Origin: Hydrangea macrophylla | Lineage: Eukaryota > Streptophyta > Magnoliopsida > Cornales > Hydrangeaceae | DNA length: 64,000 bases | Reading direction: 5' to 3' | Assembly: GCA_033977485.1 (NCBI GenBank) | Contig: CM066984.1 | Coordinates: 46,445,100 to 46,509,099, forward strand | In this document: positions 33,207-45,015 of the stretch, one piece after another | Numbering within the stretch: the first letter of the stretch is position 1 | Layout of the letters: every line of letters begins with the position of its first letter | The notes under the pieces: model-generated | Told to the model about the DNA's origin: nothing | Seen by the model: the letters and a program-made list of their open reading frames with translations, nothing else | Databases searched by the model: none | Program-made: the position numbers and the translations under genes

Positions 33207-36200
33207 TGTCACGCCCCAGAGTAGCAAAAATTAGAGGGAAATAAAATTTTCCTTTTCGGATCCATAAGCCATGGCTAGTTACATTAACTGATTGTCTTTT
33301 CTACATTATACACATGGTTAAAAGAGTAAGCGAAAGCATAAAAACATCTATTGGTATTCCTCAATAGAACTCAAATGTCTAGGATCTAGCTATTACATCA
33401 TGAGTTCCAATTAAGAGAACTATAAAGACAGTCTAGGGAGATCTATGTTGATCACAATACATATCTAAAATATTACCTTAGATCAATGATAACAAAGCAT
33501 ATTAAGTAGTTCTAATACAACTACACCGGAGTCCTTCGCTTCAACTTGTACATCCGTTGAATCTCTTTGGGTAGACTTCATCTTGGTAGTCGTCTTCTAT
33601 GAAATCTAGACGTAATATATCTAGGGAAAATAGAGCTGTTAGCTTTTGAGGCTAAGTGAGTTGGCCTAACCGATCACTCCTAATACAAATAATATACAAG
33701 TACAACAATATCTTGAACTAAACATTTGATGAGCAATATCTTTAACAAGTATATCATGAGAGTATGAGTGAGATAGTAACGACACAATGCATCATCGATA
33801 TATTCGACTTTACTCGATCACTTTGGAATTTCAGACATCATAACTGACTCATGTGACTTATTAAATTACCAGTGTAATGCCATTAGCTTAGAGTATGATG
33901 ATCAATTGCTATCATCACCTATCAGGGCCCAATAGTAGTTTTGGCTTAAAAGATTGAAATCACTTTACTCTTAGGTCCTCGTGACCTTGCCTAGGGAATA
34001 TAATAGTTACAGTGCTATCGTCGCCTAACATGACCCAATAGCATTATAAGTGCTAACTATTGTATTTATGACTCGTGCTTGACTCATATAACTTGCTACA
34101 TTACCACTGTAACACCGTTGGCTTCGAGTATAATGATCACATTGCTATCATCGCCTAACAGGGCCCAATAGTAGTTTTGGTTTAAAAGATTGTGATCTTA
34201 GGTCCTCATGACCTTGTTTACAAAATAGAGTAGTTACTGTGCCATCGTTGCCTAATAGGGACCAATAGCAGTTGAAGTTGTAACCACTATATTCAAGACT
34301 TGGATGGATATTTAGCTATCGTCTCCTAACAGGGCCCGATAGCTTTTATAATTGTACCCATTGTACTACTTAAATCTCCGTGGTCGACTAAACATGTGTG
34401 ACATATATATCTGGGTCGGCCTCCTCGACTGACTATACGTATGTCACCTTTGACATCATGACTCGACTACGTTTATATGAGTGTTTATGTAAGTGTATGA
34501 CGTATAATTAACAAGCATGAACCATAATAGTTGAGCTATTCATATAACAACATATATCATAACAGTTAGGAACTATACGCATAATAGTATAAAAAATATC
34601 ATTTAGACTAGGCATGAAGTATAGTTATCTAAACATGCTATCTCATATAAACAGTTCATTTCTTCCTATGTATACATATCGTCCATAGAATATACATATA
34701 ACATACACATATAGGGTACATGGAATTATTCATTTAATATACTAAGTATAATTTTCTAAGTATGAGTTCTCATTTCAACAAGTGGAGCTTACATCTAAAA
34801 TCTGCACATATAATATATATCGAGTATTTCTATAATATACCAAGTGAGTTAGGATGACTCACCTCGATATGGATTCGTGAATACAAGAATAGCTTCGGTC
34901 CCTACAATTCATATCAATTCACAGAACGACAGTTAACATTCATTCTATTCACAAGGGTATAATGGTAATTGTGCTAAATGGGTTCCTAAACCTCAACATG
35001 ATGATCTTGACATTATTCTGAGTCTAACGCCATTGACTAGACTCGAATCAAAGTCCGTCATATAAAATGCTGGGTTTTCTATACCAGTGTGGGCCCTACT
35101 CGTAAGCTATATTTTTGACAGAGTCAAAAAGTTACTAAACTTAAGAAAATGGATCTTCATGTCATTATGGGATTTTAGGAATTAATCGCGTATTTTTCTC
35201 AATTACGGTTTATTTACTACGAATTATCGAAGTCCTATTCATATAATTATAGTCTTAGGAGTCCTAAATTTATAGAATACAATTTAGGAAGACGAACGGT
35301 CCTTGAAAATATTTTTATTAAATACTAGACATTAAAACGAGCTAGTAGCATTTTTTCTCATAATTTTTGGAACACGTTTGGTATTTAAAATAATTAAAAC
35401 AATAATAATCGACTCTGTATAATTTATTAAATATGAAAGTTTAGTTTTATGATTTGTTAAATTATAAAACAATCCTTTATGTCCTTTGGACATAATATAT
35501 AATTTCTTGCATTTTAAAAAATGGGCCAATAGATATTTATTATCTATTTATCATAATTTAAAACTAAAATTTATTATTTATCGAATCCCAAATAAATAAT
35601 GACTATAATCTATAAATACTAAAGTTTGGATTTTATAAATAAATAATTTGTAAAACAAAGGCATTAGGCCTTAGGGTATTTAATATGATATTTTTGGAAT
35701 TTAAATGGCCAATAGGTATTTATTACCTAATTATTATACTTTAAAACTAATCTTTATTATTTATTCAAAGAGAAACTAAATTCATTTTCAGAATATATGA
35801 AATATTATTAAATAATAGTTCAGAATTTAATAACTTAATGATTTTGCTTTAAAACTATTTTAAAACAATTTAAATCATTAAACAATATACATATATATAT
35901 ATATATATTTATCCAGGGGAAAAACTAATATTCACTATTTATTCAAACTCAAATAAATAATAAATATCATATATAAATTAAAAATTGTGAATTTACACTT
36001 TATAAATATATATACTGTAATATAGTACTCTAGAGTGTTATATAAAAATTTTTGGAATAATATTATGAAATTATTATATAATAATTATTTCTAAAATAAT
36101 TATTAAACAATAACAATACTCTAATCCTAATCATAAATTAATATTTATAATAACAACAATAATATTTATAATAATAATAAAGGGAAACGACCCCCGGGTC

Positions 36201-36780
36201 AAAACCCGAATCCGGCCCGATCCCATGGGTCACCCATTTATACTAACCAAACGATCCAATAACCCGACCCGACCCGACCCGACCCATTTTTAAATAATAC
36301 AACCTGAACCCATTACCATTTTTAGGCTCAACTCAACCCGAACCCAAATCCGACCTGACCCGCGGTTTATAACCCGAAGCCCAAACGGGTTCCCAGCCAT
36401 TTCCGGTGAGCTTACCCGCCGCCGGCGAGGCCTGACCGGCCGAGAAACCTTCCCAAGGCCATTTTTCTCTCCTCTCTTTACCAAAGCGTGCAATTCTAGC
36501 GCCAAAATGACCCGGAATGGGCCTCTCTCACATACTAGGAGCTCAAGCTCTGTTTTATTCGTTTCCTACGTGCACCGACGAATTATCCTTTCGGAGATAA
36601 GGGGTTGCGTGGAGGCCCAAACGATTCCCAACTTCGAAACTGTTCAAATGGGGACCTACTAGGGCCTCTAGGGTCTTTTTGGTTGGGTGTTTAGGGGTTT
36701 TGGAGGTGGTTGAAAATGAAGCTCCAATGGGAGTTTCAATGGTGGTTTCGGCTAGGTGAGGGCTAGGCTCTGCTTGGCTA

Positions 36781-36847
<67 letters not shown>

Positions 36848-38050
36848 GGGGTTGTGTGATGCAGAAAGGGAGGGGGAGGGGGAGGGGGAGGGCTTACCTT
36901 CTTTCTTCTTTCTCTCACTCTCGGCTCCCTTACTCTCAATCTGTCTATATATACAATACACTCATACCACATATACATATATATATATATATATAAAATA
37001 TTTATGGCGATATGGGTGAGGGGTTTAGGGAAGAACTGAGAGACAATAGAGAGGTTTGGGGGGGGGGGGGGGGGGGAAGATATCCAATGGGTTGAGGAGG
37101 GATTTGGGGGTGGTGTGATAGGTTGAGTATGAGAGAAGAAATGGTTGAGTTGATGTGAGGTGATGGGTGGTTGTACTTTTTCCTAAATCAGGGGATTGTG
37201 TCTATGTCTCGAGCCTCGTGCCAGGTAGTCTAGGAAATACCAGGTTTCTACGGGTCTACATGAAATTCTCAGTCCGGGTTTGATATACAATCTAAGTCTA
37301 TGAATCTTAGTCCGGGGTTTAAAAATAAGAATGTCGATAATAAAAATCCTAATTATAGCTTACGAAATTAATCAGACATCAAGTTCGAATATTATAGTCC
37401 AAGTTTGTATCTTAATGTCCGGGGTGTACGTCTATAATATAAAAATCATAATTATAGTTACAGAATTAAAATGTCAATAATGTAATATTATAATTATAAC
37501 TATAATCATGGAACAAAATAACATTGAATATATATTCCTAATTGTAGTTACAACTATCGGGCCCGAATAATATAACCTATGATTGTAAATTTAGGGACAA
37601 TGAAAAATGTAATATAACTGATTATTATAATATTACGTGACAACGAATATATACTATATCCTACAGTTATAAAACTTAGGGACTACGGATATTTAACATA
37701 ATCTAAAGCTATTACTTTAAGAGATAATAAATATTAAACTATGGTATTATTATACGAGTGTAGACACCCCATTTTGTCGGCTATCAGATTTAGGAGACCC
37801 ATAGCTTGGTGGATCACAATGATCGTAAAAGATTCAAAAGGACTCTCGGAAGTCAGCTCTATCTCTCAGAATGCTCAGAATGACCAAAATGCCCTTGAAA
37901 GTCCGAAAACTCCCAGATTTGGTCCCAAAGTTCTGAAAACATACTATGTCATAAGAAAAGCGATAAAAAGAGTTTTAAAGAGAAATCAGATAAAATCGTT
38001 GGCTCCCAGAGACCCCCGGAAGTCCCGGAAGTTCTCGGAAAGTCCCCGTT

Positions 38051-38115
38051 GACCGGTTTGACCAAGGTTTGACCAGGTTTGACCAAGGTTTGACCAGGTT
38101 TGACCAAGTTTGACC
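38051..38115. repeat. GTTTGACCA minisatellite in the LTR
   Basis: About six copies of an 11-base unit (gtttgaccaag/gtttgaccag). The same array is in the 3' LTR at 55720-55784. Confidence 0.85.
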
Positions 38116-38635
38116 GAAATCGTCCGAATTCACCAAAATCATTTTAAATCACGGGAAAAGTGTTAAAACAAGTTCCAAAAAGAAAATCGAGCGAAAACAC
38201 CAACTCCCGGGAACTCCCGGAGGTTTCTAGAACTTCCCGGGAATCCCAGGTTTGACCAGTTTGACCAGAATTTGACTTTGGAACCGGGGTGCCGAAACAA
38301 TTTTCAAACATTTTTCATGGATACTAGAGGTCAATAGCTTTCCAACGGTATATCGCACATAATTTCTGGATTTAAAACGAATTTATTATGAATTTCCAAA
38401 GGCAAAAAAGGCGATCAAATCGTCTTTTATCGCGAATACCGCAAAACTTTTCAAAGTGACCTATCCCCGAACTATTTTTTATGTAAAGTAGACTCCATTA
38501 CCTTTCCAACGGTATATCACAACCTCAATTTGGAGTTCATACGCATTTTCTGTGAATTTCGGACGAAATAGGGCCTTTTCGCGAATACCGGAACATCAGG
38601 GGGCCTAAACAGCATTATCCAGACGAAGGGAGGAG

Positions 38636-38697
38636 CAGTGCCGCCGCGGCACTGGCCCACTGCCGCCGCGGCAGTGGCCCAGTGCCGCCGCGGCACT
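38636..38697. promoter_or_regulatory. Triple GC palindrome in the LTR
   Basis: Three tandem inverted repeats with a CCGC-C-GCGG centre: CAGTGCCGCCGCGGCACTG at 38636, a CACTGCCGC/GCGGCAGTG version at 38657 and the first type again at 38680. Each has 9-10 base arms and a one-base centre. Also at 56305-56366 (3' LTR) and, at the same spacing, at 53727-53789. Role unknown; a protein-binding site or hairpin is possible. Confidence 0.85.
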
Positions 38698-38840
38698 CTC
38701 CCCCAGAACAGTGAGTTTTTGTAATTATTTTTGTGGTCCCATTTTGATTAATTAAAAGCCAAAACGACATAGTTTTATGATTTCAGATGTTTGGAGCCAA
38801 TGGGAACACTTTTAAAACCCCAAAACCACCCCAAGTTGGC

Positions 38841-38849
38841 CTATATAAA
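38841..38849 (+). promoter_or_regulatory. TATA box of the Tat-type LTR
   Basis: CTATATAAA followed by cacccc, about 145 bases downstream of the last GC palindrome. The same box is in the 3' LTR at about 56510-56518. Transcription would start roughly 30 bases later; inferred. Confidence 0.7.
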
Positions 38850-41083
38850 CACCCCATTACTCCTCATTTGGGGGGGAGTCAAATGCAAGTTTAGAGAAAG
38901 TTTGGGAGAGAAAGTGTAGAGATAAGGTTAGAGTGGAGAGAAAAGAAGCTTTCTTCTTTGATTTTTCAAAACAAAAGTGAGTTTCTAACTTTATTTTTAC
39001 TTCATTACTTCCATTTACTTCAACATTCAATACTCCCAACCACCATTTTAGTGAGCATTCAAGAGTGTGGAAGCTTCTTCCATGTCTAGTGTCATTACAT
39101 ATGAGTGATACACCAATCTACAAGTCTCATGCTTCATGAATATCATCTATTGATTATCATCTACTTGCTTGATTATATATATGTTCATCTCTCCTCATCT
39201 CATTTCTTTTTATTTTCTTTATTTACTTACTAGTTCATCATCATCTAAGTGATGACATGAAGTTTGGGGTGAGTGAATCCTTATGGATAGTAGCTCTTGA
39301 CCTCAAAAACATGTTTGATAGATGATGATCATAACCTCAATACTTCCAAGGCATTCTTGGAATGTATTGAAGTTATGCCCAAAAATAAAATAAATCTCTC
39401 CAACAATCTTGGGGATTCTTAAATGATGAGTTTGGTGTTAGTATTCTAAGTGGTCATAATCCTTATTGAGTGTTGGAAATATGTTTTCAAAACACCTATT
39501 TCAAAACCTCCTCTCAATCCCTCTCATTTGATTTCAAGAAATAAAACTTTGTTTTCTTCAATATCTCTAAACAATGACCCAAAACAGTGAGCTGTTCAGA
39601 TTCAGAGATTTGTTTTGAATTAAATACTCAAGTTATGATGATGAAACCACTTGGAAAACCTTCCTAATACATCATAGTTTGTCCCTAATTTTTCCCATCA
39701 ATTATAGAAATATGAGAGTATTTGTTTTGGATGTGAGAAGTTCACATTCATAATCTGCCTCTGTTCTCACAGAATGTTCACCCAACTTCTTGCACTTATT
39801 CTGGACATTTTCATCACTGTACATATACATTTTCTATTTTTTTTTATAAAACTTGGGTGTCTTAGGAAACTTTTGGTATATAATGGGTCATCATAAACCT
39901 TTTCTTTGATTTATGAAAAATCATACAAAATCAGTCAACAGTGCAGCTTTTGTTTCTGAGTCATGTGTATATTCTGATTTTTTTCTTTTAATCTGTGATA
40001 GCTATTGATGTTTGGCTTTTTGGGTTATTTTCTAGACACAATAAGAATGATCTCAGATTTTTCTCACATTTTTCTAGGCACGTTTGACCTCCCATTATAA
40101 TGTTGCAAAGTGCCATATGTAGTCTGTCCACTATTCACAGCAAGCACATTTCAACTTTTATTCTTTGATTTGATGCTCATATGCATTCCAAATTAGCTCA
40201 CATCTTAGGAAGTAGTTCATACTACATTTGTATATATCCCATGTTGATTTAATCCATTCATTCATGCACATTTTAGACTTCTAAGTCATTTTAGAAACCC
40301 ATGAACACAAAACACACTACAACCTTTGCACATTTTTAGGTTCATACAATACATTCATGCAAGATTTGGGGTTTTTGTAACTCTTAATCTAAGGAGATTA
40401 TAAGGAATGAACTCGATCACTCGTTCATGCTTCCCCTTGATCTATTCATCCTTTCTCATCCGTCCCGGGGATTGAGAGGTCTCCTTTTATCAAAGAATAA
40501 CATGCATCATTCTAGCCTTGCTAAGCATATTTTGATTTCTTTGCTTACTTGTTTCAATAACAATTCATGTCCCCCTTTAGATTAGGAAGTCTTGATTATT
40601 TGATACATGATTAGACGATCTTTCCTAGGTTTATTTGTGTGATCTTTCACTTTACATTGCATGATATTTGGCTTAGATCTTATGAATGATATCTTATCTT
40701 TTGATCTTCCAATTTCAAGTTTTCTTATGTGATGTAATATACTACAATAGTATTAATTGTCGAACCAAACATAGTATAAGATGATTATTTGGATGCTAAT
40801 TGAGGCCCGTCGAAAGACGGGGCGAGTTGAGGGTGTTTTAGTCGCGACAAAGGCTCCTTCCTCTCTCGTACCAAAACCCCGAACCAAGTTCTTTGGTTAT
40901 GAAGGGCCGGTGCCCTTTATCCATTTGGGTGAGTCAAAATTAGGTTTCTTGGTTCCTTAAAGACCAAGTGGCGACTCTGTATCTGTTTTCAACAGACCTT
41001 TCGTTTTCTTTCCTTGATTCAAATCAATTTCAAAACAATCTCAAACAAGAGAGAGAAGTGGTCCACTTCCGGTGTCCACAATC

Positions 41084-41101
41084 TGGCGACTCTGCTGGGG
41101 A
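41084..41101 (+). other. Primer-binding site of the Tat-type element
   Basis: TGGCGACTCTGCTGGGGA starts three bases after the LTR end. Tat/Ogre elements commonly use a TGGCGAC-type site; I have not matched it to a specific tRNA. Confidence 0.75.
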
Positions 41102-42474
41102 TTTTTATTTTAAAAACAAAATAATACAGAGGTTTGACTCATAAGAAGCATCCTTAAAATCATCTTTTTACTGTGTCTGTTTCACCGCATTGCACTCTGC
41201 ATTTTACCCTCCCGACTGTGTCTGAAACGCGGCGCTGACATTGTTCAGGTCTTGCTGTGCCAGGGCACAAGTCACCGTTGATACTGTACCTTCCAAGGTA
41301 TATCAAAAAGAGTAAAAACCTCCGTACTGTCTCCCTGACGGTATATTGGAACTCTCGTCAACGGACCCTCTTTGACTAAACCCAGCCTTTGCATATAGAT
41401 TCCCATAGAACCTTTCATAGGACTGTTCATTTATCTTTTCAGATAGGACAACATGATATAACTGTTGTATGCCCTGATGGGATTACCTGCGCGGTGTAGA
41501 CGCTTATGTGGCATAGAACAGAACCTCTTTCTTATGATTCCCAAGGCAATCACTCACATGTGATTACATTGAGTTGACCTGCCTAGGCACCATGACAAGG
41601 ATGTCTGCTCCATGTTCACAAAGATATACACCGCAAACCTTGTTTGTCGGTCCTAAGGCATAGGAGTATGAAAACCTGCTAGAAAGTATGATCACTATAA
41701 CCGTACTTACCAGTTTCTCCCAGAAACTCTGTCCAAATATCCCAGATACAACTACATTGACCAGTTTCTCCCAGAAACTCTGTCCAAATATCCCAGATAC
41801 AACTACATTGACCAGTTTCTCCCAGAAACTCTGCCCGAATATCCCAGATATAACCACATTGACCAGTTTCTCCCAGAAACTCTGCCCGAATATCCCAGAT
41901 ATAACCACATTGACCAGTTTCTCCCAGAAACTCTGCCCGAATATCCCAGATATAACCACATTGACCAGTTTCTCCCAGAAACTCTGCCCGAATATCCCAG
42001 ATATAACCACATTGACCAGTTTCTCCCAGAAACTCTGCCCGAATATCCCAGATATAACCACATTAACCAGTTTCTCCCAGAAACTCTGTCCGAATTTCCA
42101 GGGTATCTTGGAAATCCGTGTTATCCCTTGGTAATCATACTAGAAAGTAAGGTTAGCACACTCTGTATGGCTAGGACCTTATTTGTTTAGTTGCTATCTG
42201 TTAGAAATAGGAGCATCATATAGATTAGGGCTTACATCCGCATGTTTGTCCCATTTGCATGCACCATTCCCCATCAATTTGCACGCACTGTTTCGAGTCG
42301 GTCCACATCGCTATCTCTGTCTGCCTAAAGTCACCACTGTCAAAGATCTAATCTAGCCCTTTCAAAATCTGTCAGGTCAGTATAGATTCCCAAGGTCAGC
42401 AGTCAGGGTCTTATTCGTGGGTCAGAAGTGCGGATAATCGGTTAATCAGAATCAGTCCGACAGCTTACGTCAGC
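41102..42474 (+). other. 5' leader of the Tat-type element
   Basis: 1.37 kb between primer-binding site and gag ATG. No convincing ORF. The middle part is the 51-bp tandem array; the ORFs through it on both strands arise because the unit is a multiple of three and lacks stops. Confidence 0.75.
41711..42107. repeat. 51-bp tandem array, 8 copies, each with a hairpin
   Basis: Copies start at 41711, 41762, 41813, 41864, 41915, 41966, 42017 and 42068 (the last partial). Each contains AGTTTCTCCCAGAAACT, a 7-bp inverted repeat with a CCC loop. Copies 3-7 are nearly identical; copies 1-2 and 8 carry shared variants (tgtcc for tgccc). Confidence 0.95.
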
Positions 42475-45015
42475 ATGAATAGGGAAGAGTTGGAAAACAA
42501 GGTTACTGAATTGGGAGCGACTATAAGCCAACAATCAGACAGTCTAGCCCAAGTCCTAAAATTCATGGAAGAACTGAAGCAGCAACAGCCGCGACCTCCG
42601 CCCGAGTTTCCGCCACCAGGGTTTGAGCCTCCTCTACACGAGAATAATGGGGAGGAAAACTGGTTTCAAGGGGTCCCACCGCTTACGTATGAGAAAAAGC
42701 TCCAAGAAAAGTTGGATAAGGTCGATAAACTGGAAAGCGTACTCAGAAAAAGCAAGGGAATCGACGATTACATGTTGGATCTGGAAGGCCTCTTCGAGCC
42801 TGTCAAGCTGAAACTGCCAGAGAATTTCAAAATGCCTGCCATCGATCGCTTTGATGGAACGGGAAACCCGAAAAGCCACGTGAAGCTATGTATGAGTATC
42901 TTCCAGTCCATGGGTTGCACCCACGAGCACATCGCGATGCTATTCCCGCAAACACTGGCAAAATCTGCACTATCGTGGTTCCTAACCTTGGAAGCCTCCA
43001 AAACCCGGGCCTGGGAAGACATTGTTCGAGTCTTTGTCGATCATTACTCTTACAATCAAGAGCTGGACGTCACCGTCAGGGATTTGGAAACAACCCGGCA
43101 AAACAACAATGAATCCTTTGCTGCATTTCTGAGCAGATGGAGGAACAAGGTAGCCCAAATGACCCACCGGCCAATCGAGAAAGAACAGGTAAGGATGCTC
43201 ATCCGAAATCTGCAGCCGCTCTATCATGAGAAATTATTCTACCAGTCCATCTCCACCTTTGAGGAGTTGTTTGAAGTCGGAACCCGAATCGAAGATGCCA
43301 TCAGGGAGGGGAAGATCAAAAAGGAAGACCCTCCGAGTCAGCCAAGAAGGCCCAACTACCCCCGGAATCCCCCGGATGTCAATGCCCTTAGCGGCCAACC
43401 CATGGCATATCCTCCAAGGCCATACCAACCCTCCAACCAGGCAAATTCCTCCAACCGCCCTTTCCAGAAAAAGCCCCTTCGCAGTTTTGCCAAGCTAGAA
43501 ATCTCTCTCTCCTCAGCCCTAGATCGCCTCCTAAAAAAAGGCCATCTCCAATTACTCCAGCCTCGAAATACCCCGCTCCCGCCCAACTGCGATATGTCCA
43601 AGCGATGTACTTACCACCAAGCCCCCGGCCATAACACTGATGATTGCGTGCGCCTCCGCCACGACATCCAAGACCTCATCGACCAGAATATCATCGAGCC
43701 GCCACCAAAGCAGCCTCATATCACCCAAAATCCCCTACCAAACCACCAAAATGTCAACCTCATTGAGTCCAGTCCCGTACCCTTCAACCCTGCTACTTAT
43801 ATCACCTCCCTAGGACAACCCTTGCTTTACATTGACATCCCGGATTCTGAGGGGATTCATCTGATCGGAGGAGAGAATGACGAGTGGCAGCAGCAGCTTG
43901 ACGACGAGCAGGACTTGTTCTTCCTGGAAGAGCATGACCTAGGGGCGGTAGACCTCAAATGGTATGACCCTAACGACGAGAGTGATGCTTCCATCTGGAA
44001 CGAGCCAGAAAAGCCATTTGTGGGAACGGATTGTGATTGGTTTAAAAAGGATGAGACTGTAGAAGGGCCTACTCCTGCTGAGATTGATCACCTAACCAGG
44101 TCAGGCCGCCATTATCAGCCTCCACAGCCTGCCACCGAAGCCATCGAAAAAGGTCCAGTTAAAGACAAGGGGAAGGGCAAGATGGATGAGGTCATCGAAG
44201 AAGACAATGAACTGATCAAGCAGCTAAAGAAAACCCAAGCGCATCTCTCGATGTGGGATATTATGGTGACATCTTATAAGCACAGGCAAGCCGTGTTAAA
44301 TGCCTTGGCTGGGATTGAAGTCCCCATCGATGCCGCGCCGGAGGACATGGTAACTTTCTTGGGTGCACTTACCCCCGACCCCATCATTACATTCTCCGAC
44401 GAGGACCTGCCGCCAGAGGGATCCGCGCACAACAAGGCGTTATACATTACTGTGGGATGTAAGGAGCAACAGGTGCCGTTTTGTCTAGTCGATACAGGTT
44501 CTGCTTTGAATGTTTGTGCCTTAAGAACTGCCACTGCTTTGGGGGTCAGTATCCTCGACATTACGCCATCTGTGCAATCCGTGAGGGCCTATGACAACAC
44601 TAGAAGAAATGTGATGGGAACTGTTTCTCTCCAAATCCGGGTGGGATCTTTGATGAGCACCGAGATTTTTCAAGTCATGGACATACCTGCCTCGTTCAAT
44701 CTGCTAATTGGAAGACCCTGGCTTCACGCCAACAAAGCTGTATCATCCACTGTGCATCAAATGATCAAGTACATTCACGAGAGGGAGGTAAAGATCATCC
44801 TCGGTAATAGTTGGGGTAATGAGGCCTTCCCAAATTACGCTCCCATTTTTGAAGTCCAAATACCTGAACTGGAAGAAGGAGAAATCGGAGGATTTTTCAT
44901 GGAAGAAGTTCATGTGATCAAAGACGAAGACCGATTCCCTGAGGTCCACTCTGCAGTCGTCAACATTGTCCGCAAGATGAACTACTTCCCCGGAATGGGG
45001 TTGGGTCGGCGCTAG
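42475..45015 (+). CDS. Tat-type gag-protease (846 aa)
   Basis: Starts at ATG 42475. Order: N-terminal helix and Pro-rich segment (to about residue 65); Gag core at about 115-280 ('FDGTGNPKSHVKLCMSIF' and 'ALSWFLTLEASKTRAWEDIV'); a variant zinc knuckle C-x2-H-x4-H-x4-C at about 378; an acidic linker; the retropepsin motif FCLVDTGSALNVC with Asp at residue 673; 'FNLLIGRPWLH', the second protease motif; then the start of a G-patch-like segment 'FPGMGLGRR'. It ends at UAG 45013-45015, but the downstream 17 codons and the pol ORF are in the same frame, so gag-pro and pol are one frame split by one stop. Catalytic residues look intact. Confidence 0.93.
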   Translation: MNREELENKVTELGATISQQSDSLAQVLKFMEELKQQQPRPPPEFPPPGFEPPLHENNGEENWFQGVPPLTYEKKLQEKLDKVDKLESVLRKSKGIDDYMLDLEGLFEPVKLKLPENFKMPAIDRFDGTGNPKSHVKLCMSIFQSMGCTHEHIAMLFPQTLAKSALSWFLTLEASKTRAWEDIVRVFVDHYSYNQELDVTVRDLETTRQNNNESFAAFLSRWRNKVAQMTHRPIEKEQVRMLIRNLQPLYHEKLFYQSISTFEELFEVGTRIEDAIREGKIKKEDPPSQPRRPNYPRNPPDVNALSGQPMAYPPRPYQPSNQANSSNRPFQKKPLRSFAKLEISLSSALDRLLKKGHLQLLQPRNTPLPPNCDMSKRCTYHQAPGHNTDDCVRLRHDIQDLIDQNIIEPPPKQPHITQNPLPNHQNVNLIESSPVPFNPATYITSLGQPLLYIDIPDSEGIHLIGGENDEWQQQLDDEQDLFFLEEHDLGAVDLKWYDPNDESDASIWNEPEKPFVGTDCDWFKKDETVEGPTPAEIDHLTRSGRHYQPPQPATEAIEKGPVKDKGKGKMDEVIEEDNELIKQLKKTQAHLSMWDIMVTSYKHRQAVLNALAGIEVPIDAAPEDMVTFLGALTPDPIITFSDEDLPPEGSAHNKALYITVGCKEQQVPFCLVDTGSALNVCALRTATALGVSILDITPSVQSVRAYDNTRRNVMGTVSLQIRVGSLMSTEIFQVMDIPASFNLLIGRPWLHANKAVSSTVHQMIKYIHEREVKIILGNSWGNEAFPNYAPIFEVQIPELEEGEIGGFFMEEVHVIKDEDRFPEVHSAVVNIVRKMNYFPGMGLGRR

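Larger units (their letters stand above)
37759..41080 (+). repeat. 5' LTR of the Tat-type element (3322 bp)
   Basis: TGTAGACACCCC ... GGTGTCCACA. Features: a run of GTTTGACCA units (38051-38115), a triple GC palindrome (38636-38697), TATA box CTATATAAA (38841-38849), and a PBS-like TGGCGACTCTG (40969-40979) about 100 bases before the LTR end. No coding potential. Confidence 0.96.

Noticed and set aside
36752..37019. Gly-rich, Pro-rich and Cys/Val-rich ORFs
   Set aside because: They translate (TG)n and G34 tracts in solo LTR D.
38857..39039. 60-residue minus-strand ORF present in both Tat LTRs
   Set aside because: Duplicated only because the LTRs are identical; it lies downstream of the LTR TATA box in antisense and has no recognisable family.
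41711..42107. CRISPR-like array
   Set aside because: The 51-bp units are contiguous with no unique spacers, in a plant retrotransposon leader.
41564..42134. Long ORFs on both strands through the 51-bp repeats
   Set aside because: The repeat unit is 17 codons without stops, so it is open by construction; the peptides are pure repeats with no known domain.
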